From Microbispora bryophytorum (lineage in GTDB: Bacteria > Actinomycetota > Actinomycetes > Streptosporangiales > Streptosporangiaceae): DNA of 64,000 nt. The notes beneath the pieces are model-generated. The model was not told the DNA's origin. It did not search any database and saw only the letters and a list, made by a program, of their open reading frames with translations. Numbering within the stretch: the first letter of the stretch is position 1; each line of letters begins with the position of its first letter. Made by a program: the position numbers and the translations under genes. Shown here in pieces: positions 1 through 8,926 of the stretch. The DNA is taken from the NCBI RefSeq assembly GCF_006874465.1, contig NZ_VIRL01000018.1:62001-126000 (forward strand), in the 5' to 3' direction.

Positions 1-942
1 GACTGGGACGAGAGCGAGTCCACCGCGGAGCGGGCCCTGGCCGTCGCGTCGTCCCAGGACCAGCTGGTGGGTGAGGCCCCGGCCGGTTTCGCGGCCGTCT
101 GCGTCAAGGCCGGCCGGGGCGAGTGGGACATCGCGCAGCGGCACCTCGACGACCTGGCGCGGATCGCGCAGTCCCTCGACTCGGCAGGCGAGATCGTCTA
201 CTCGGCCCTGGCGGCCGCGACCGTGGCCCAGGCCAGGGGCGACCACAGGGCCATGCTGCGCTCGCTCCGGCCGCTGCTCGACGGGACGGCCGAAGACGGC
301 CGGTTCCGCCTGCGGTACAAGCCCTTCTGGCTGTGGCAGCAGTCGCTGCTCGTCGAGGCGCTGACCGGCACCGGACGGGTGGACGCCGCAGCGGTGGCAC
401 TGCGTGAACTGCGGGCGGCCTACGACGGCGACGGCTATCTCGGGGTCGTCATCGCCGGACTCGGCGGTCGGCTCGCCGAAGCCCAGGGCCGTCCGCACGA
501 CGCCCTCGCGATCTATGAGCAGGCCGTCGCCGCCGACGCGGACGGCGACACCGGGCCCCTTCACCGGGCCATTGTGGAACAGGCCTACGGAAGGCTTCTC
601 CTGGCCACCGGTTCCACGTCGCGCCGGGAGGCGGCAGCGTGGCTCCACAAGGCTCACGGCCGTTTCAGCACGTTGCGCGCCGTGCCGTTCGCCCGGCGGT
701 GCGAGGCCGATCTGTCCGCGAGCGGGCTCACGGCGTTCGAGAAGGATCCCGGCCGGCTGTCGGCGCTGACGGAACGCGAGCTGTCCGTGGCACACCTCAT
801 CGCGAGCGGACGGACGAACCAGGCGGCCGCGGCGGAGCTCTACGTCAGCCAGAAGACCGTCGAATACCACCTGTCCCGCATCTACGCCAAGCTCGGCATT
901 TCCTCCCGCCGCCAGCTCGCCGAGGCCCTTCGCTCCGCGTGA
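1..942 (+). CDS. LuxR-family transcriptional regulator, C-terminal part (5' end outside window)
   Basis: The reading frame is open from the first base of the window, so this is the 3' part (about 313 codons) of a longer gene. The visible part is an alpha-helical, Ala/Leu/Arg-rich region of the kind that forms TPR-like repeats in large ATP-dependent LuxR regulators (LAL/MalT type). It ends in a LuxR HTH of about 60 residues (SALTERELSVAHLIASG, then SQKTVEYHLSRIYAKLGISS). By analogy with the full-length relative at 4183 the missing N-terminus probably carries an AAA/NB-ARC ATPase, which is inference. A role as a DNA-binding activator is secure from the HTH; target genes are unknown. Confidence 0.85.
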   Translation, partial: DWDESESTAERALAVASSQDQLVGEAPAGFAAVCVKAGRGEWDIAQRHLDDLARIAQSLDSAGEIVYSALAAATVAQARGDHRAMLRSLRPLLDGTAEDGRFRLRYKPFWLWQQSLLVEALTGTGRVDAAAVALRELRAAYDGDGYLGVVIAGLGGRLAEAQGRPHDALAIYEQAVAADADGDTGPLHRAIVEQAYGRLLLATGSTSRREAAAWLHKAHGRFSTLRAVPFARRCEADLSASGLTAFEKDPGRLSALTERELSVAHLIASGRTNQAAAAELYVSQKTVEYHLSRIYAKLGISSRRQLAEALRSA

Positions 943-1103
943 GCCTCGCCCGGCCCGACCCTGGGATCGACGACTAGGGGGCGTCCCTAGTGTCCCGGCC
1001 GGGCACTGAGTGCTTCCCTCTTCTAGTGGTGCCCGCTCAGGCGCGGGTTGATCGACGCCTCCGTGAGGGCCTTCGGGGGTCATGGACCCACCGCTGAGAA
1101 GGA

Positions 1104-3374
1104 GTGGTCCCCATCGCCGATCCACTCAGCTTCGCGGAGGTGCTGCGCCGCCATCGGCACGCGGCGCGTCTCACGCTGGAACAGCTCGCCGAGGCCTCAG
1201 GGGTGAGCGCCCGAAGCCTGTCCAACATGGAGCGGGGACGCAGCAGAGGACCTCAGCACCGGACCGTCACCGCTCTCGCGGACGCACTCGCTCTCGATGA
1301 GAGCGCCCGCAGGCAGCTCGTCGAACTGGCGCGGGACGGCCGCCTGCGGGATCACTGGACCCGCCCGACCGGTCTGTGCGCGCTCCCGCGATCCGTCGGC
1401 GACTTCACCGGCCGGGCCCCGGAGCTGGCCTGGACGAACGATCTGGTGCACGCCGACGCCTCGCCGGGGGTGGCCGGCGTCGGGCTGATCACCGGCCCTG
1501 CCGGTCTGGGGAAGACCACGTTCGCCGTTCGCGCCGCCCATGCCCTGCGACCCGATTTTCCGGACGGGGTGTTCTTCCTCGATCTGTTCGGCATGTCCCC
1601 GCACCCCGTCGCCGCCGGAGAGGCTCTGGCGCTGCTGCTTCGTGCGCTCGGCGTCGAGGACCGAGATATGCCCGGTGACGTCCCCGATCGCGCCTCCTTG
1701 TATCGGTCGCTGCTTGAGGGGAAGCGCGTTCTGGTCGTGCTCGACAACGCCGCCTCCGAGGAGCAGATCCGGCCACTGCTGCCGGGCGGCAGCCACGGCC
1801 GGGTCCTGATCACCAGCCGCCGGCTGCTGGCGGGCCTGGAGGGGGTACGCCGGCTCAGCCTGGGACCCCTGCCCCTGGCGGAGGCCACCGAACTGCTGAC
1901 CGGGATCGTGGGCGACCGCTCCGCATCGGACGGCGAGCGGGCGCTGACGCAGCTCGCGCAGGTGTCCGGCGGCCTGCCTCTCGCGCTGCGGATCATCGGG
2001 AACCGGCTGGTCAGCCGTCCCGGCTGGAGCGCCGCCGAGCTCGTCGCCCGGCTGGCGAACGAGGAACGCCGGCTTGAGCAGCTCAGTGCCGGTGACCTCA
2101 AGATCGCCAATGCGTTCGGGATGTCGTACGAGCAGCTCGCGGGGTCCGCGCGGCAGCTCTTCCGCCGGCTCGCCCTGGTGCCGGGCCGGGACTTCGACGC
2201 CGCTCTGGCCGCGGTCGCCGGCGGGATTTCGGCCGAGGACGCCTGGGACGCCCTCGACGAGCTGGTGGACCTCGGCCTGCTGCAGGACGGCGCGTCGGGC
2301 CGGTATCGCTTCCACGACCTGGTCCGGCTGTTCGCCCGCGACAGGCTTCAGGCGGAGGACGCCGCGGCCGAGCGCGACGCTCTGATCGAGACGGTGGCGT
2401 CGTGGCTGTTGCGGATGGCCACCACCACCGCGGGGCGGTGGTTCGAACCTGCCTACAGGTGCCCCGCCGGGCCCGACGCCGATCTCACCGAACTGTCCTC
2501 CCCGGAACAGGCCGACCGCTGGCTGCGGGTGAACGTGGACAACTGGCTGGGCGCGCTGCGCCACGCGGCGAGCAGTGGCCTGCACTCCGCCATCCTCGAC
2601 TGCGCCGAGTCGATGAACTGGTTCTCCGACCGATGGATGCACGCGCCGCACTGGTACGAGGTGTTCACCCTCGGCGCCGAGGCCGCCGCTGTACTGGGGG
2701 ATCCCGCCCGGCAGGCCAAACAGCTGAACATGCTGGCCTGGGTCCATCTGGTGCCGCGGGACGACCTGGAGACCACACTGCGCTACACCGCGCAGGCGAT
2801 CGACCTGGCGACCCGCAGTGGCGCCACGGTGCAGATCGCCCTGGCCCACCACCACGCGGGAGGCGCCCTCCGGCGGCTCGGGCGGCTCGATGAGGCCATC
2901 GCGGCGGAAACCCAGGCGGCGGGGATCCACAAGGCCAACGGGGACATGGATCGGTACTGCCAGTGTCTCGGCGCCCTCGGCACCTGCCTTCGCGACGCCG
3001 GACGCCACACCGAGGCGCTGGAGCAGTACCTCGATCTGCTGGCCCTGCTGAACGACGACCGGTCGGGGGTGACGCCGAGCGTCGCGGTGTTCACCCGGCC
3101 GATCGCGCTTGCCCGCGTCGGCGAGTGTCTGGGACTGCTCGGCCGCCGGGCCGAAGCGATCATCACGCTCACCGAGGCGACCGGTCTCATGGAGCAGGTC
3201 CAGTTGCCCGTTCTGCAGGCCCGCTCCCTGGAGACACTGGCGGCCCTGCTGGCCGAGGAGGGCCGGACCGGGGAGAGCCGCCATGCCTACGCGCGGGCGG
3301 CCGAGGTGTACGAGGACGTCGGCGACACCGCGGAGGGCGACCGCTGCCGCGACCTCGCGGCCGCTTCTCCTTAG
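1104..3374 (+). CDS. XRE HTH - NB-ARC ATPase - TPR (STAND) regulator
   Basis: A 756-residue signal-transduction ATPase. Residues about 8-65 form an XRE-type helix-turn-helix (LTLEQLAEASGVSARSLSNMERG). Residues about 105-400 form an NB-ARC domain with a Walker A (GPAGLGKTTF, near residue 131), a Walker B (RVLVVLDNA) and the GLPLALRIIG motif. The rest is helical with TPR-like repeats (HHHAGGALRRLGRLDEAIAA). Such proteins act as ligand- or partner-gated transcription regulators in actinobacteria. The start is uncertain: the only good Shine-Dalgarno, AAGGAG at 1099-1104, overlaps the GTG used here and sits 8 bases ahead of an in-frame ATC at 1113. It stands alone between a LuxR gene and an alpha/beta hydrolase gene, all on the same strand. 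Confidence 0.85.
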   Translation: MVPIADPLSFAEVLRRHRHAARLTLEQLAEASGVSARSLSNMERGRSRGPQHRTVTALADALALDESARRQLVELARDGRLRDHWTRPTGLCALPRSVGDFTGRAPELAWTNDLVHADASPGVAGVGLITGPAGLGKTTFAVRAAHALRPDFPDGVFFLDLFGMSPHPVAAGEALALLLRALGVEDRDMPGDVPDRASLYRSLLEGKRVLVVLDNAASEEQIRPLLPGGSHGRVLITSRRLLAGLEGVRRLSLGPLPLAEATELLTGIVGDRSASDGERALTQLAQVSGGLPLALRIIGNRLVSRPGWSAAELVARLANEERRLEQLSAGDLKIANAFGMSYEQLAGSARQLFRRLALVPGRDFDAALAAVAGGISAEDAWDALDELVDLGLLQDGASGRYRFHDLVRLFARDRLQAEDAAAERDALIETVASWLLRMATTTAGRWFEPAYRCPAGPDADLTELSSPEQADRWLRVNVDNWLGALRHAASSGLHSAILDCAESMNWFSDRWMHAPHWYEVFTLGAEAAAVLGDPARQAKQLNMLAWVHLVPRDDLETTLRYTAQAIDLATRSGATVQIALAHHHAGGALRRLGRLDEAIAAETQAAGIHKANGDMDRYCQCLGALGTCLRDAGRHTEALEQYLDLLALLNDDRSGVTPSVAVFTRPIALARVGECLGLLGRRAEAIITLTEATGLMEQVQLPVLQARSLETLAALLAEEGRTGESRHAYARAAEVYEDVGDTAEGDRCRDLAAASP

Positions 3375-3458
3375 TCGCGCAAGCCGTTTGAGCGCGGAAC
3401 TTCTTCGTGCTGTTGTGCGTGGTCCGGTTCCTTCCGCGCGACTTGGATTGGACGTACA

Positions 3459-3479
3459 GGACAGGCGTTGAGCCTGTCC
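3459..3479 (+). promoter_or_regulatory. Perfect inverted repeat in the leader of the 3503 hydrolase gene
   Basis: GGACAGGC and GCCTGTCC flank a 5-base spacer, ending 23 bases before the ATG of the hydrolase gene and just ahead of its AGGAG ribosome binding site. It could be a regulator operator or an RNA hairpin controlling the hydrolase-LuxR pair. There is no T-tract, so a classical terminator is less likely. Confidence 0.45.
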
Positions 3480-3502
3480 GTTCATCCAGGTCAGGAGCGA
3501 CC

Positions 3503-4186
3503 ATGACGACAACCGAGAACGTCGTGCTCGTGCACGGCGCCTTCGTGGACGGATCCGGCTGGCACGGCGTCTACGACGACCTCGTGAGAGACGGTTTCCG
3601 CGTCCGGATCGTGCAGAACCCGACGGTGTCGCTGGACGACGACGTCGCCGCGACCCGCCGGGTCCTGGACGCGCTCGACGGTCCGGCCGTCCTGGTCGGC
3701 CACTCCTATGGCGGGGTCGTCATCAGTGAGATCGGTACGCACCCCAACGTGGCGGCACTGGTATATGTCGCCGCTTTCGCCCCCGACAGAGGCGAGTCGG
3801 CCGGCACGCTCATCGCCGACCCGCCGCCCGGGGCGCCGGCGCCGCCGATCCTGCCCGCGCGCGAGGGATTCCTCTGTCTCGACCGTGACAGGTTCCACGC
3901 CGCGTTCGCCGCCGACATGTCCGCGCGGTCGGCCGCGTTCATGGCCGACGCGCAGGTCCCCTGGGGTGTGGGAGCCCTCGCCGGGGCGGTCACCGAGCCG
4001 GCCTGGCGGCACAGGCCCAGCTGGTATCTCGTCGCCACCGAGGACCGGATGATCCCGCCACCGGCCCAGCGCGCCATGGCCGAACGCGCCGGATCGTTCG
4101 TCGTCGAGGCGATCGGCAGCCACGCCGTCCACGTCTCCCAGCCCGCCGCGGTCGCCCAGCTCATCCGCCAGTCCGCCGTCCGATGA
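3503..4186 (+). CDS. alpha/beta-fold hydrolase (EstC/HNL-like)
   Basis: A 227-residue cytoplasmic alpha/beta hydrolase. It has the oxyanion motif HGAF, the nucleophile elbow GHSYGG (Ser), a likely Asp in TEDRMIP and a His in GSHAVHVSQP, so the Ser-Asp-His triad is complete. The family hydrolyses small esters or related carbonyl compounds; the substrate cannot be read from sequence. The ATG at 3503 is chosen because AGGAG lies 5 bases upstream; the frame is open further 5' but without a better site. The stop codon overlaps the start of the next LuxR gene (ATGA), which implies translational coupling. Two paralogues lie within 6 kb (7135 and 8927). Confidence 0.85.
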   Translation: MTTTENVVLVHGAFVDGSGWHGVYDDLVRDGFRVRIVQNPTVSLDDDVAATRRVLDALDGPAVLVGHSYGGVVISEIGTHPNVAALVYVAAFAPDRGESAGTLIADPPPGAPAPPILPAREGFLCLDRDRFHAAFAADMSARSAAFMADAQVPWGVGALAGAVTEPAWRHRPSWYLVATEDRMIPPPAQRAMAERAGSFVVEAIGSHAVHVSQPAAVAQLIRQSAVR

Positions 4187-7011
4187 CGGCAGTCACGCGC
4201 GACGTGCTCGCGCTTCTCCCTGAGGGCCTGGCCGGCCGCGCCGCCGACCGTGCCGCCGACCGTGCCGCCGACCGGCCGCTCATCGGCCGCATCGAGGAAC
4301 AACGCGTCCTGGCCGGTCTTGTGGCCGGCGTCCAGGAAGGGCTGAGCGGCGTGCTGGTGCTGGTCGGCGAGCCCGGGACCGGCAAGACCCGGCTCCTTGA
4401 CGAGGCCGCGACGGGATGCCCGGACGTGCGCGTCGCCAGGATCGTCGGTGTGGAGTCCGAGGCACATCTCGGCTTCGCCGCGCTGCACCGCCTGCTGCGC
4501 CCGTGGTCGTCTCGTATCGAGAGCCTTCCCACCCCGCAGCGCGACGCGTTGCGCTCGGCGTTCGGCCAGGTGGCCGCGGTCGCGGCCGACCGGTACCTCG
4601 TCGGCATGGCGGCTCTCACGCTTCTCGCCGACGCCGCCTCCGTCCAGCCCCTGTTGTGCGTGGTGGAAGACGTGCAATGGCTGGACCGGGAGTCGGCGGA
4701 AGCCCTGGCGTTCGTCGCCCGCCGCCTCCATGCCGAAGCCGTGGGGCTCCTGTTCGCCATCCGCCCGCGCTCTGACGGTTTGGCCCTCTTCGACGGGCTG
4801 CCCGTCATGACGGTGTCCGGGCTGCCCGTACGCGATGCCCGCAGGCTGCTGTCGGCGAGCGCTGCCGGACGTCTCGACGACGCCGTGGCCGCGAAGATCG
4901 TCACCGGCACCGGCGGCAACCCGCTGGCGTTGATCGAGCTCGCCCGCACGCTCACCGCTGAGCAGCTGTCGGGCCGCGCCCCCCTGCCCAGCCCCCTCCC
5001 GGTCGGCCGGCTCCTCGAAACGCACTTCCTGCAGCAGATCCAGGCCCTCCCCGCGGACACCCGGACGCTGCTCCTCGTCGTCGCCGCCGCGCCGCCCGGA
5101 GACCAGTCGCTGCTCTGGCGGGCCGCCGGTCATCTGGGGATCGCCGCGAGCGCGGCGGACACCGCGCTGTCCGCGGGCGTTCTCACCCACCATGGCTCGC
5201 TGGACTTCCGGCATCCGTTGATCCGCTCCGCCGTCTACCGGGGCGCCGACGCGGTGGAGCGGCGCAGCGTCCACGCCGCCCTCGCCGCCGTGAGCGATCC
5301 GGATCGCGACCGGGACCGCCGCGCGTGGCATCGCGCGCATGCCACCATCGGCCTCGACGAAGAGGTTGCGGCGGAGCTCGAAAGAGCCTCGGAGCACGCA
5401 CGTTCCCGCGGCGGCCACGCGGAGCAGGCCGCCTTCCTGTCCCGCGCGGCGGAGCTCACTCCCGACGTCCGCGACGAGGCCGCACGGCTCGTCGCGGCGG
5501 CACAGGCCTACGTCATGGTCGGGGACTCGGCCGCGGCGCGGAAGATGCTCGGACGTGCCGAGCTCGGCCTGGACCGTCCCGTGCTGCGCGCCCGTGCGCG
5601 GCAGATAAGGGCGACGGCCGAGCTGTACCTCGGCCAGGTCGCCGCCACCCCCGCGATTCTCCTGGAGGCCGCTGAGTCGATCGCCGACCAGGATCCCCGC
5701 CTGTCGCGGAAAATGATGTTCGAAGCACTCCAGGTGGCTCTGATCACCTACGACCACTCCGTCGGAGTCACCCCGCAGGGCCTCGCTCGCGCGGTGCTGG
5801 CCTCACCTGCGATGGGGTCGGCGGAATCGACCTTCTCCGACCTGCTGCTCAACGCCTATGCCACACGCATCGCCGTCGGCCACCGGCCCGCCGTGCCGTT
5901 GCTGCGCGGCGCGCTGGAGGCCCTGCACACGGACGGAGGCCTAGCCGAGGACGGTCTGCCGCTGGCGGTCGTCAGCATGTTCGCGTCCGAAGACGTGTGG
6001 GACGACGAGGGAGGATGGCGGGCGTGGAAGCGGCTCGAAGCCTTCGACCGCGAGAACGGAGCGCTGGGCGCGCTGCGGACCACACTCATGGTCGGGTCCA
6101 TGTGGGAGCTGCGCGCGGGCCGGTTCTCGGCGGCGGGTGCGCTCCAGGACGAGCTCGCCGATCTGTCCAGCATGATCGGGCAACCGTCCTCCGGAGACAT
6201 CCCGCGGATCGAGCTCCTGGCATGGAGCGGCAGAGAGGCCGAGACGCGGGCGCTGGCGGCCGCCGCGCGGGCCGGCTCGACCGCCGGTCTCGTCGACTTC
6301 GCCGGGAACAGCCTGGCGGTGCTGGAGCTGAGCCTCGGCCGCTACGCCGAAGCACTGGCCTGCGTCCTTCCGTCGTTTGACGCCGACAGGCCGGGCACGG
6401 GCACCAGATCGTTGCACGAGATCGTCGAGGCGGGACTGCGGAGCGGCGACCATGTGGCCGCGAAGGCGGCCCTCACCCGTCTGGAGGAGCGCGCCCTGGC
6501 CGCCGACACCGCCTGGGGTCTCGGCCTGCTCACCCGCTGCAGGGCGCTGATGGTCGACGGCGAGCACGCCGAGCGGCTCTACCAGGAGTCGATCGAGCTG
6601 CTCGGCCACACGCGGATCACGACCGAAGTCGCGCGAAGCCACCTCCTGTTCGGCGAATGGCTCCTGCGGCACAAGCGCCGCAGCGACGCGCGCTTCGAGC
6701 TCCGAACGGCCTACGAGATGTTCACGGGAATGGGCGCCGCGGGGTTCGCCGAACGAGCCCGAGCCGAACTGTCGGCGACCGGCGAGCACCCCCGCAAGCG
6801 AACCGCCCCCGACGCCGATGCCCTGACCCCCCGCGAAAAGCAGATCGCGACCTTCGCCGCTTCCGGAGCCACCAACAGCGAAATCGCCGCCCGCCTGTTC
6901 CTCAGCACCTCGACCATCGAATACCACCTCAACAAGATCTTCCGGAAGCTCGACATCACCTCCCGCCGCAAACTCGCCCCGCTCCTCCAAGGCGCGTCCA
7001 GACCAGCCTGA
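4183..7011 (+). CDS. LuxR-family ATP-binding regulator (LAL/AAA type)
   Basis: A 942-residue regulator of the large ATP-binding LuxR group. An AAA ATPase domain opens the protein (PLIGRIEEQRVLAGL; Walker A GEPGTGKTRLL near residue 62; Walker B LLCVVEDVQWLD near residue 160). A long helical, TPR-like middle follows, and a C-terminal LuxR HTH spans about 877-942 (LTPREKQIATFAASG, then STSTIEYHLNKIFRKLDITS). It starts inside the stop codon of the hydrolase gene, so the two are probably co-expressed and the regulator may control the hydrolase/SDR genes around it. Near the N-terminus the tripeptide AAD/RAADRAADRAAD is repeated, a short in-frame repeat at DNA level. Confidence 0.9.
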   Translation: MTAVTRDVLALLPEGLAGRAADRAADRAADRPLIGRIEEQRVLAGLVAGVQEGLSGVLVLVGEPGTGKTRLLDEAATGCPDVRVARIVGVESEAHLGFAALHRLLRPWSSRIESLPTPQRDALRSAFGQVAAVAADRYLVGMAALTLLADAASVQPLLCVVEDVQWLDRESAEALAFVARRLHAEAVGLLFAIRPRSDGLALFDGLPVMTVSGLPVRDARRLLSASAAGRLDDAVAAKIVTGTGGNPLALIELARTLTAEQLSGRAPLPSPLPVGRLLETHFLQQIQALPADTRTLLLVVAAAPPGDQSLLWRAAGHLGIAASAADTALSAGVLTHHGSLDFRHPLIRSAVYRGADAVERRSVHAALAAVSDPDRDRDRRAWHRAHATIGLDEEVAAELERASEHARSRGGHAEQAAFLSRAAELTPDVRDEAARLVAAAQAYVMVGDSAAARKMLGRAELGLDRPVLRARARQIRATAELYLGQVAATPAILLEAAESIADQDPRLSRKMMFEALQVALITYDHSVGVTPQGLARAVLASPAMGSAESTFSDLLLNAYATRIAVGHRPAVPLLRGALEALHTDGGLAEDGLPLAVVSMFASEDVWDDEGGWRAWKRLEAFDRENGALGALRTTLMVGSMWELRAGRFSAAGALQDELADLSSMIGQPSSGDIPRIELLAWSGREAETRALAAAARAGSTAGLVDFAGNSLAVLELSLGRYAEALACVLPSFDADRPGTGTRSLHEIVEAGLRSGDHVAAKAALTRLEERALAADTAWGLGLLTRCRALMVDGEHAERLYQESIELLGHTRITTEVARSHLLFGEWLLRHKRRSDARFELRTAYEMFTGMGAAGFAERARAELSATGEHPRKRTAPDADALTPREKQIATFAASGATNSEIAARLFLSTSTIEYHLNKIFRKLDITSRRKLAPLLQGASRPA

Positions 7012-7134
7012 ACCCCCCCGTGGACACACTGGGGTTTTTCCCTGATTCGGCGACCCGCCCCGGCACGGTTCCATGAGGACGACCGGTCAACACGCCACCT
7101 GCTCGGCTTCCTCGACTGAGAGCGGTATTCAACG

Positions 7135-7941
7135 ATGACGAACCGACCCCTCCGCCGGCGCGGTGCGATGATCGCGCTGGCCGCCCTCGCCCTGTTCACA
7201 CTCGCCGCCCCGGCGTCGGCCGCCGGCCGCTCCGACCACCCCAAGCCGACCATCGTTCTCGTGCACGGCGCCTGGGCCGACGCGTCGAGCTGGTCGGACG
7301 TGACCGGCCGGCTGCAACGGCTCGGGTACACCGTGCTCGCCGCGCCCAACCCGCTGCGCGGGCTCGGCGCCGACGCCGCCTACCTGTCGGCGTTCCTCGC
7401 CCAGCGGACCGGCGGCCCGGTCGTCCTGGTCGGCCACTCCTACGGCGGCGCGGTCGTGACCAACGCGGCCGGCACGGACCCCGACGTGAAGGCGCTCGTC
7501 TACGTCGACGCGTTCGCGCCCGACGAGGGCGAGACGGTCCTCGGGCTGCAGGGCGGCGGCGACCCCAGCGCGCTGTTCGACGTCGTGGCCTACCCCGGGG
7601 CGCCGGTCGGAGACGTCGACCTCTACATCAAGCCGGCGGTGTTCCCGCAGGCGTTCGCGGGGGATCTGCCGGCCGCCACGGCCGTCCGGCTGGCCGCCGA
7701 GCAACGCCCGATCGCGCTGAGCGCGCTGCAGGAGCCGTCCGGGCCGCCCGCCTGGAAGAAGCTGCCGAGTTGGTACCTGATAGGCACGAAGGACGGCATC
7801 CTGCCGCCGTCTCTGCAGGCCACCATGGCGAACCGGGCGCACAGCCACGTCACCAAGGTCGCCGCGTCGCACCTGTCGATGCTGTCCCGGCCGCAGGCCG
7901 TGGTGGACGTCATCGTCGCCGCCGCCAAGTCCGTCCGCTGA
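7135..7941 (+). CDS. secreted alpha/beta-fold hydrolase
   Basis: A 268-residue relative of the 3503 hydrolase with an added N-terminal signal peptide (basic MTNRPLRRR, a hydrophobic stretch to about residue 22, then APASAAG), so it is probably exported. It has HGAW for the oxyanion hole, GHSYGG at the nucleophile, Asp in GTKDGILPP and His in AASHLSML. The gene follows the LuxR regulator after about 120 bases and precedes an SDR gene after a GC-rich hairpin. The substrate is unknown. Confidence 0.85.
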   Translation: MTNRPLRRRGAMIALAALALFTLAAPASAAGRSDHPKPTIVLVHGAWADASSWSDVTGRLQRLGYTVLAAPNPLRGLGADAAYLSAFLAQRTGGPVVLVGHSYGGAVVTNAAGTDPDVKALVYVDAFAPDEGETVLGLQGGGDPSALFDVVAYPGAPVGDVDLYIKPAVFPQAFAGDLPAATAVRLAAEQRPIALSALQEPSGPPAWKKLPSWYLIGTKDGILPPSLQATMANRAHSHVTKVAASHLSMLSRPQAVVDVIVAAAKSVR

Positions 7942-7947
7942 ACCCGC

Positions 7948-7975
7948 ACGCGGCCCCCAGGGGGCGGGGCCGCGT
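7948..7975 (+). terminator. GC-rich hairpin between hydrolase and SDR genes
   Basis: ACGCGGCCCC (7948-7957) pairs perfectly with GGGGCCGCGT (7966-7975) around an 8-base loop, right after the hydrolase stop codon. There is no U-tract, so it may be an RNA-stability element or weak terminator inside the operon rather than a full stop. Confidence 0.45.
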
Positions 7976-7993
7976 CCCGCAGAAAGGCCCGTC

Positions 7994-8782
7994 GTGGAGC
8001 TGCATCTGACAGGCAAGACCGCCGTGGTCACCGGCGCGAGCAAGGGCATCGGGCTGGCGATCACCCGGGCGCTCGCCGCGGAGGGCGTCAGCGTCACCGC
8101 CGGAGCGCGGCACATCAGCGCCGAGCTGTCCGCGCTGGCGGCGGAGGGCCGCGTACGCCCGGTCGCGGTGGACCTCGCCACCCCGGACGGCCCGGCCGAA
8201 CTGGTCGAGGCCGCCGGCGCGGCCTTCGGCGGCCTGGACATCCTGGTCAACAACGTCGGCGCGGTACGCCCGCGCACCGGCGGCTTCGCGTCCGTCACCG
8301 ACGCGGACTGGCTCGCCACCCTGACCGTCAACTTCCTGTCCGCGGTGCGCGCCACCCGCGAGGCGCTGCCGCTCATGCTCGGCCGGGGCTCCGGCGCGAT
8401 CGTGTCCGTCAGCTCGGTCAACGCGTCGCTGCCGGACCCGTTGGTGATCGACTACAGCGCCGCGAAGGCGGCCCTGGCGAGTTTCAGCAAGTCTCTGTCG
8501 AAGGAGCTGGGCCCGCACGGGATCCGGGTCAATACCGTCAGCCCCGGGCCGGTCTCCACCGACCTGTGGCTCGGCCCGGACGGCGTCGCCGCCACGCTCG
8601 CCCGCCGCGACGGCGGCGAGTCGCAGGCGGTCGCGAAGCAGGCCGCCGCCGACTCGGTCACCGGCCGGTTCACCCGCCCGGACGAGGTCGCCGACCTCGT
8701 CGTCCTGCTCGCCGGCGAGCGCGCCGGCAACGTCACCGGCGCGGACTTCGTCATCGACGGCGGCCTGATCGGTACCTTGTGA
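7994..8782 (+). CDS. SDR-family oxidoreductase
   Basis: A 262-residue classical short-chain dehydrogenase. It has the cofactor motif TGASKGIG near the N-terminus, NNVG in place of NNAG, the catalytic Ser in VSVSSVN and the YSAAK motif (Tyr and Lys). The C-terminal segment (TGADFVIDGGLIG) is typical of the FabG-like branch. The GTG start has AGAAAGG about 6 bases upstream. It reduces a keto group or oxidises an alcohol with NAD(P)(H); the substrate is not identifiable. It sits between two paralogous hydrolase genes and is probably in their operon. Confidence 0.88.
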   Translation: MELHLTGKTAVVTGASKGIGLAITRALAAEGVSVTAGARHISAELSALAAEGRVRPVAVDLATPDGPAELVEAAGAAFGGLDILVNNVGAVRPRTGGFASVTDADWLATLTVNFLSAVRATREALPLMLGRGSGAIVSVSSVNASLPDPLVIDYSAAKAALASFSKSLSKELGPHGIRVNTVSPGPVSTDLWLGPDGVAATLARRDGGESQAVAKQAAADSVTGRFTRPDEVADLVVLLAGERAGNVTGADFVIDGGLIGTL

Positions 8783-8926
8783 CCTGGGCGGACGGCGGCG
8801 GGAGTGCCCATCGCCGGCGTCCGTCACACCCGCACCCCGCACGACTTCATGATGCTCAACCCCGCCCGCTCGACGGCGGCCGGCGCCGCCGTCACCCAGG
8901 CCGTCGAAGTACGGAAAGGCGAACTC

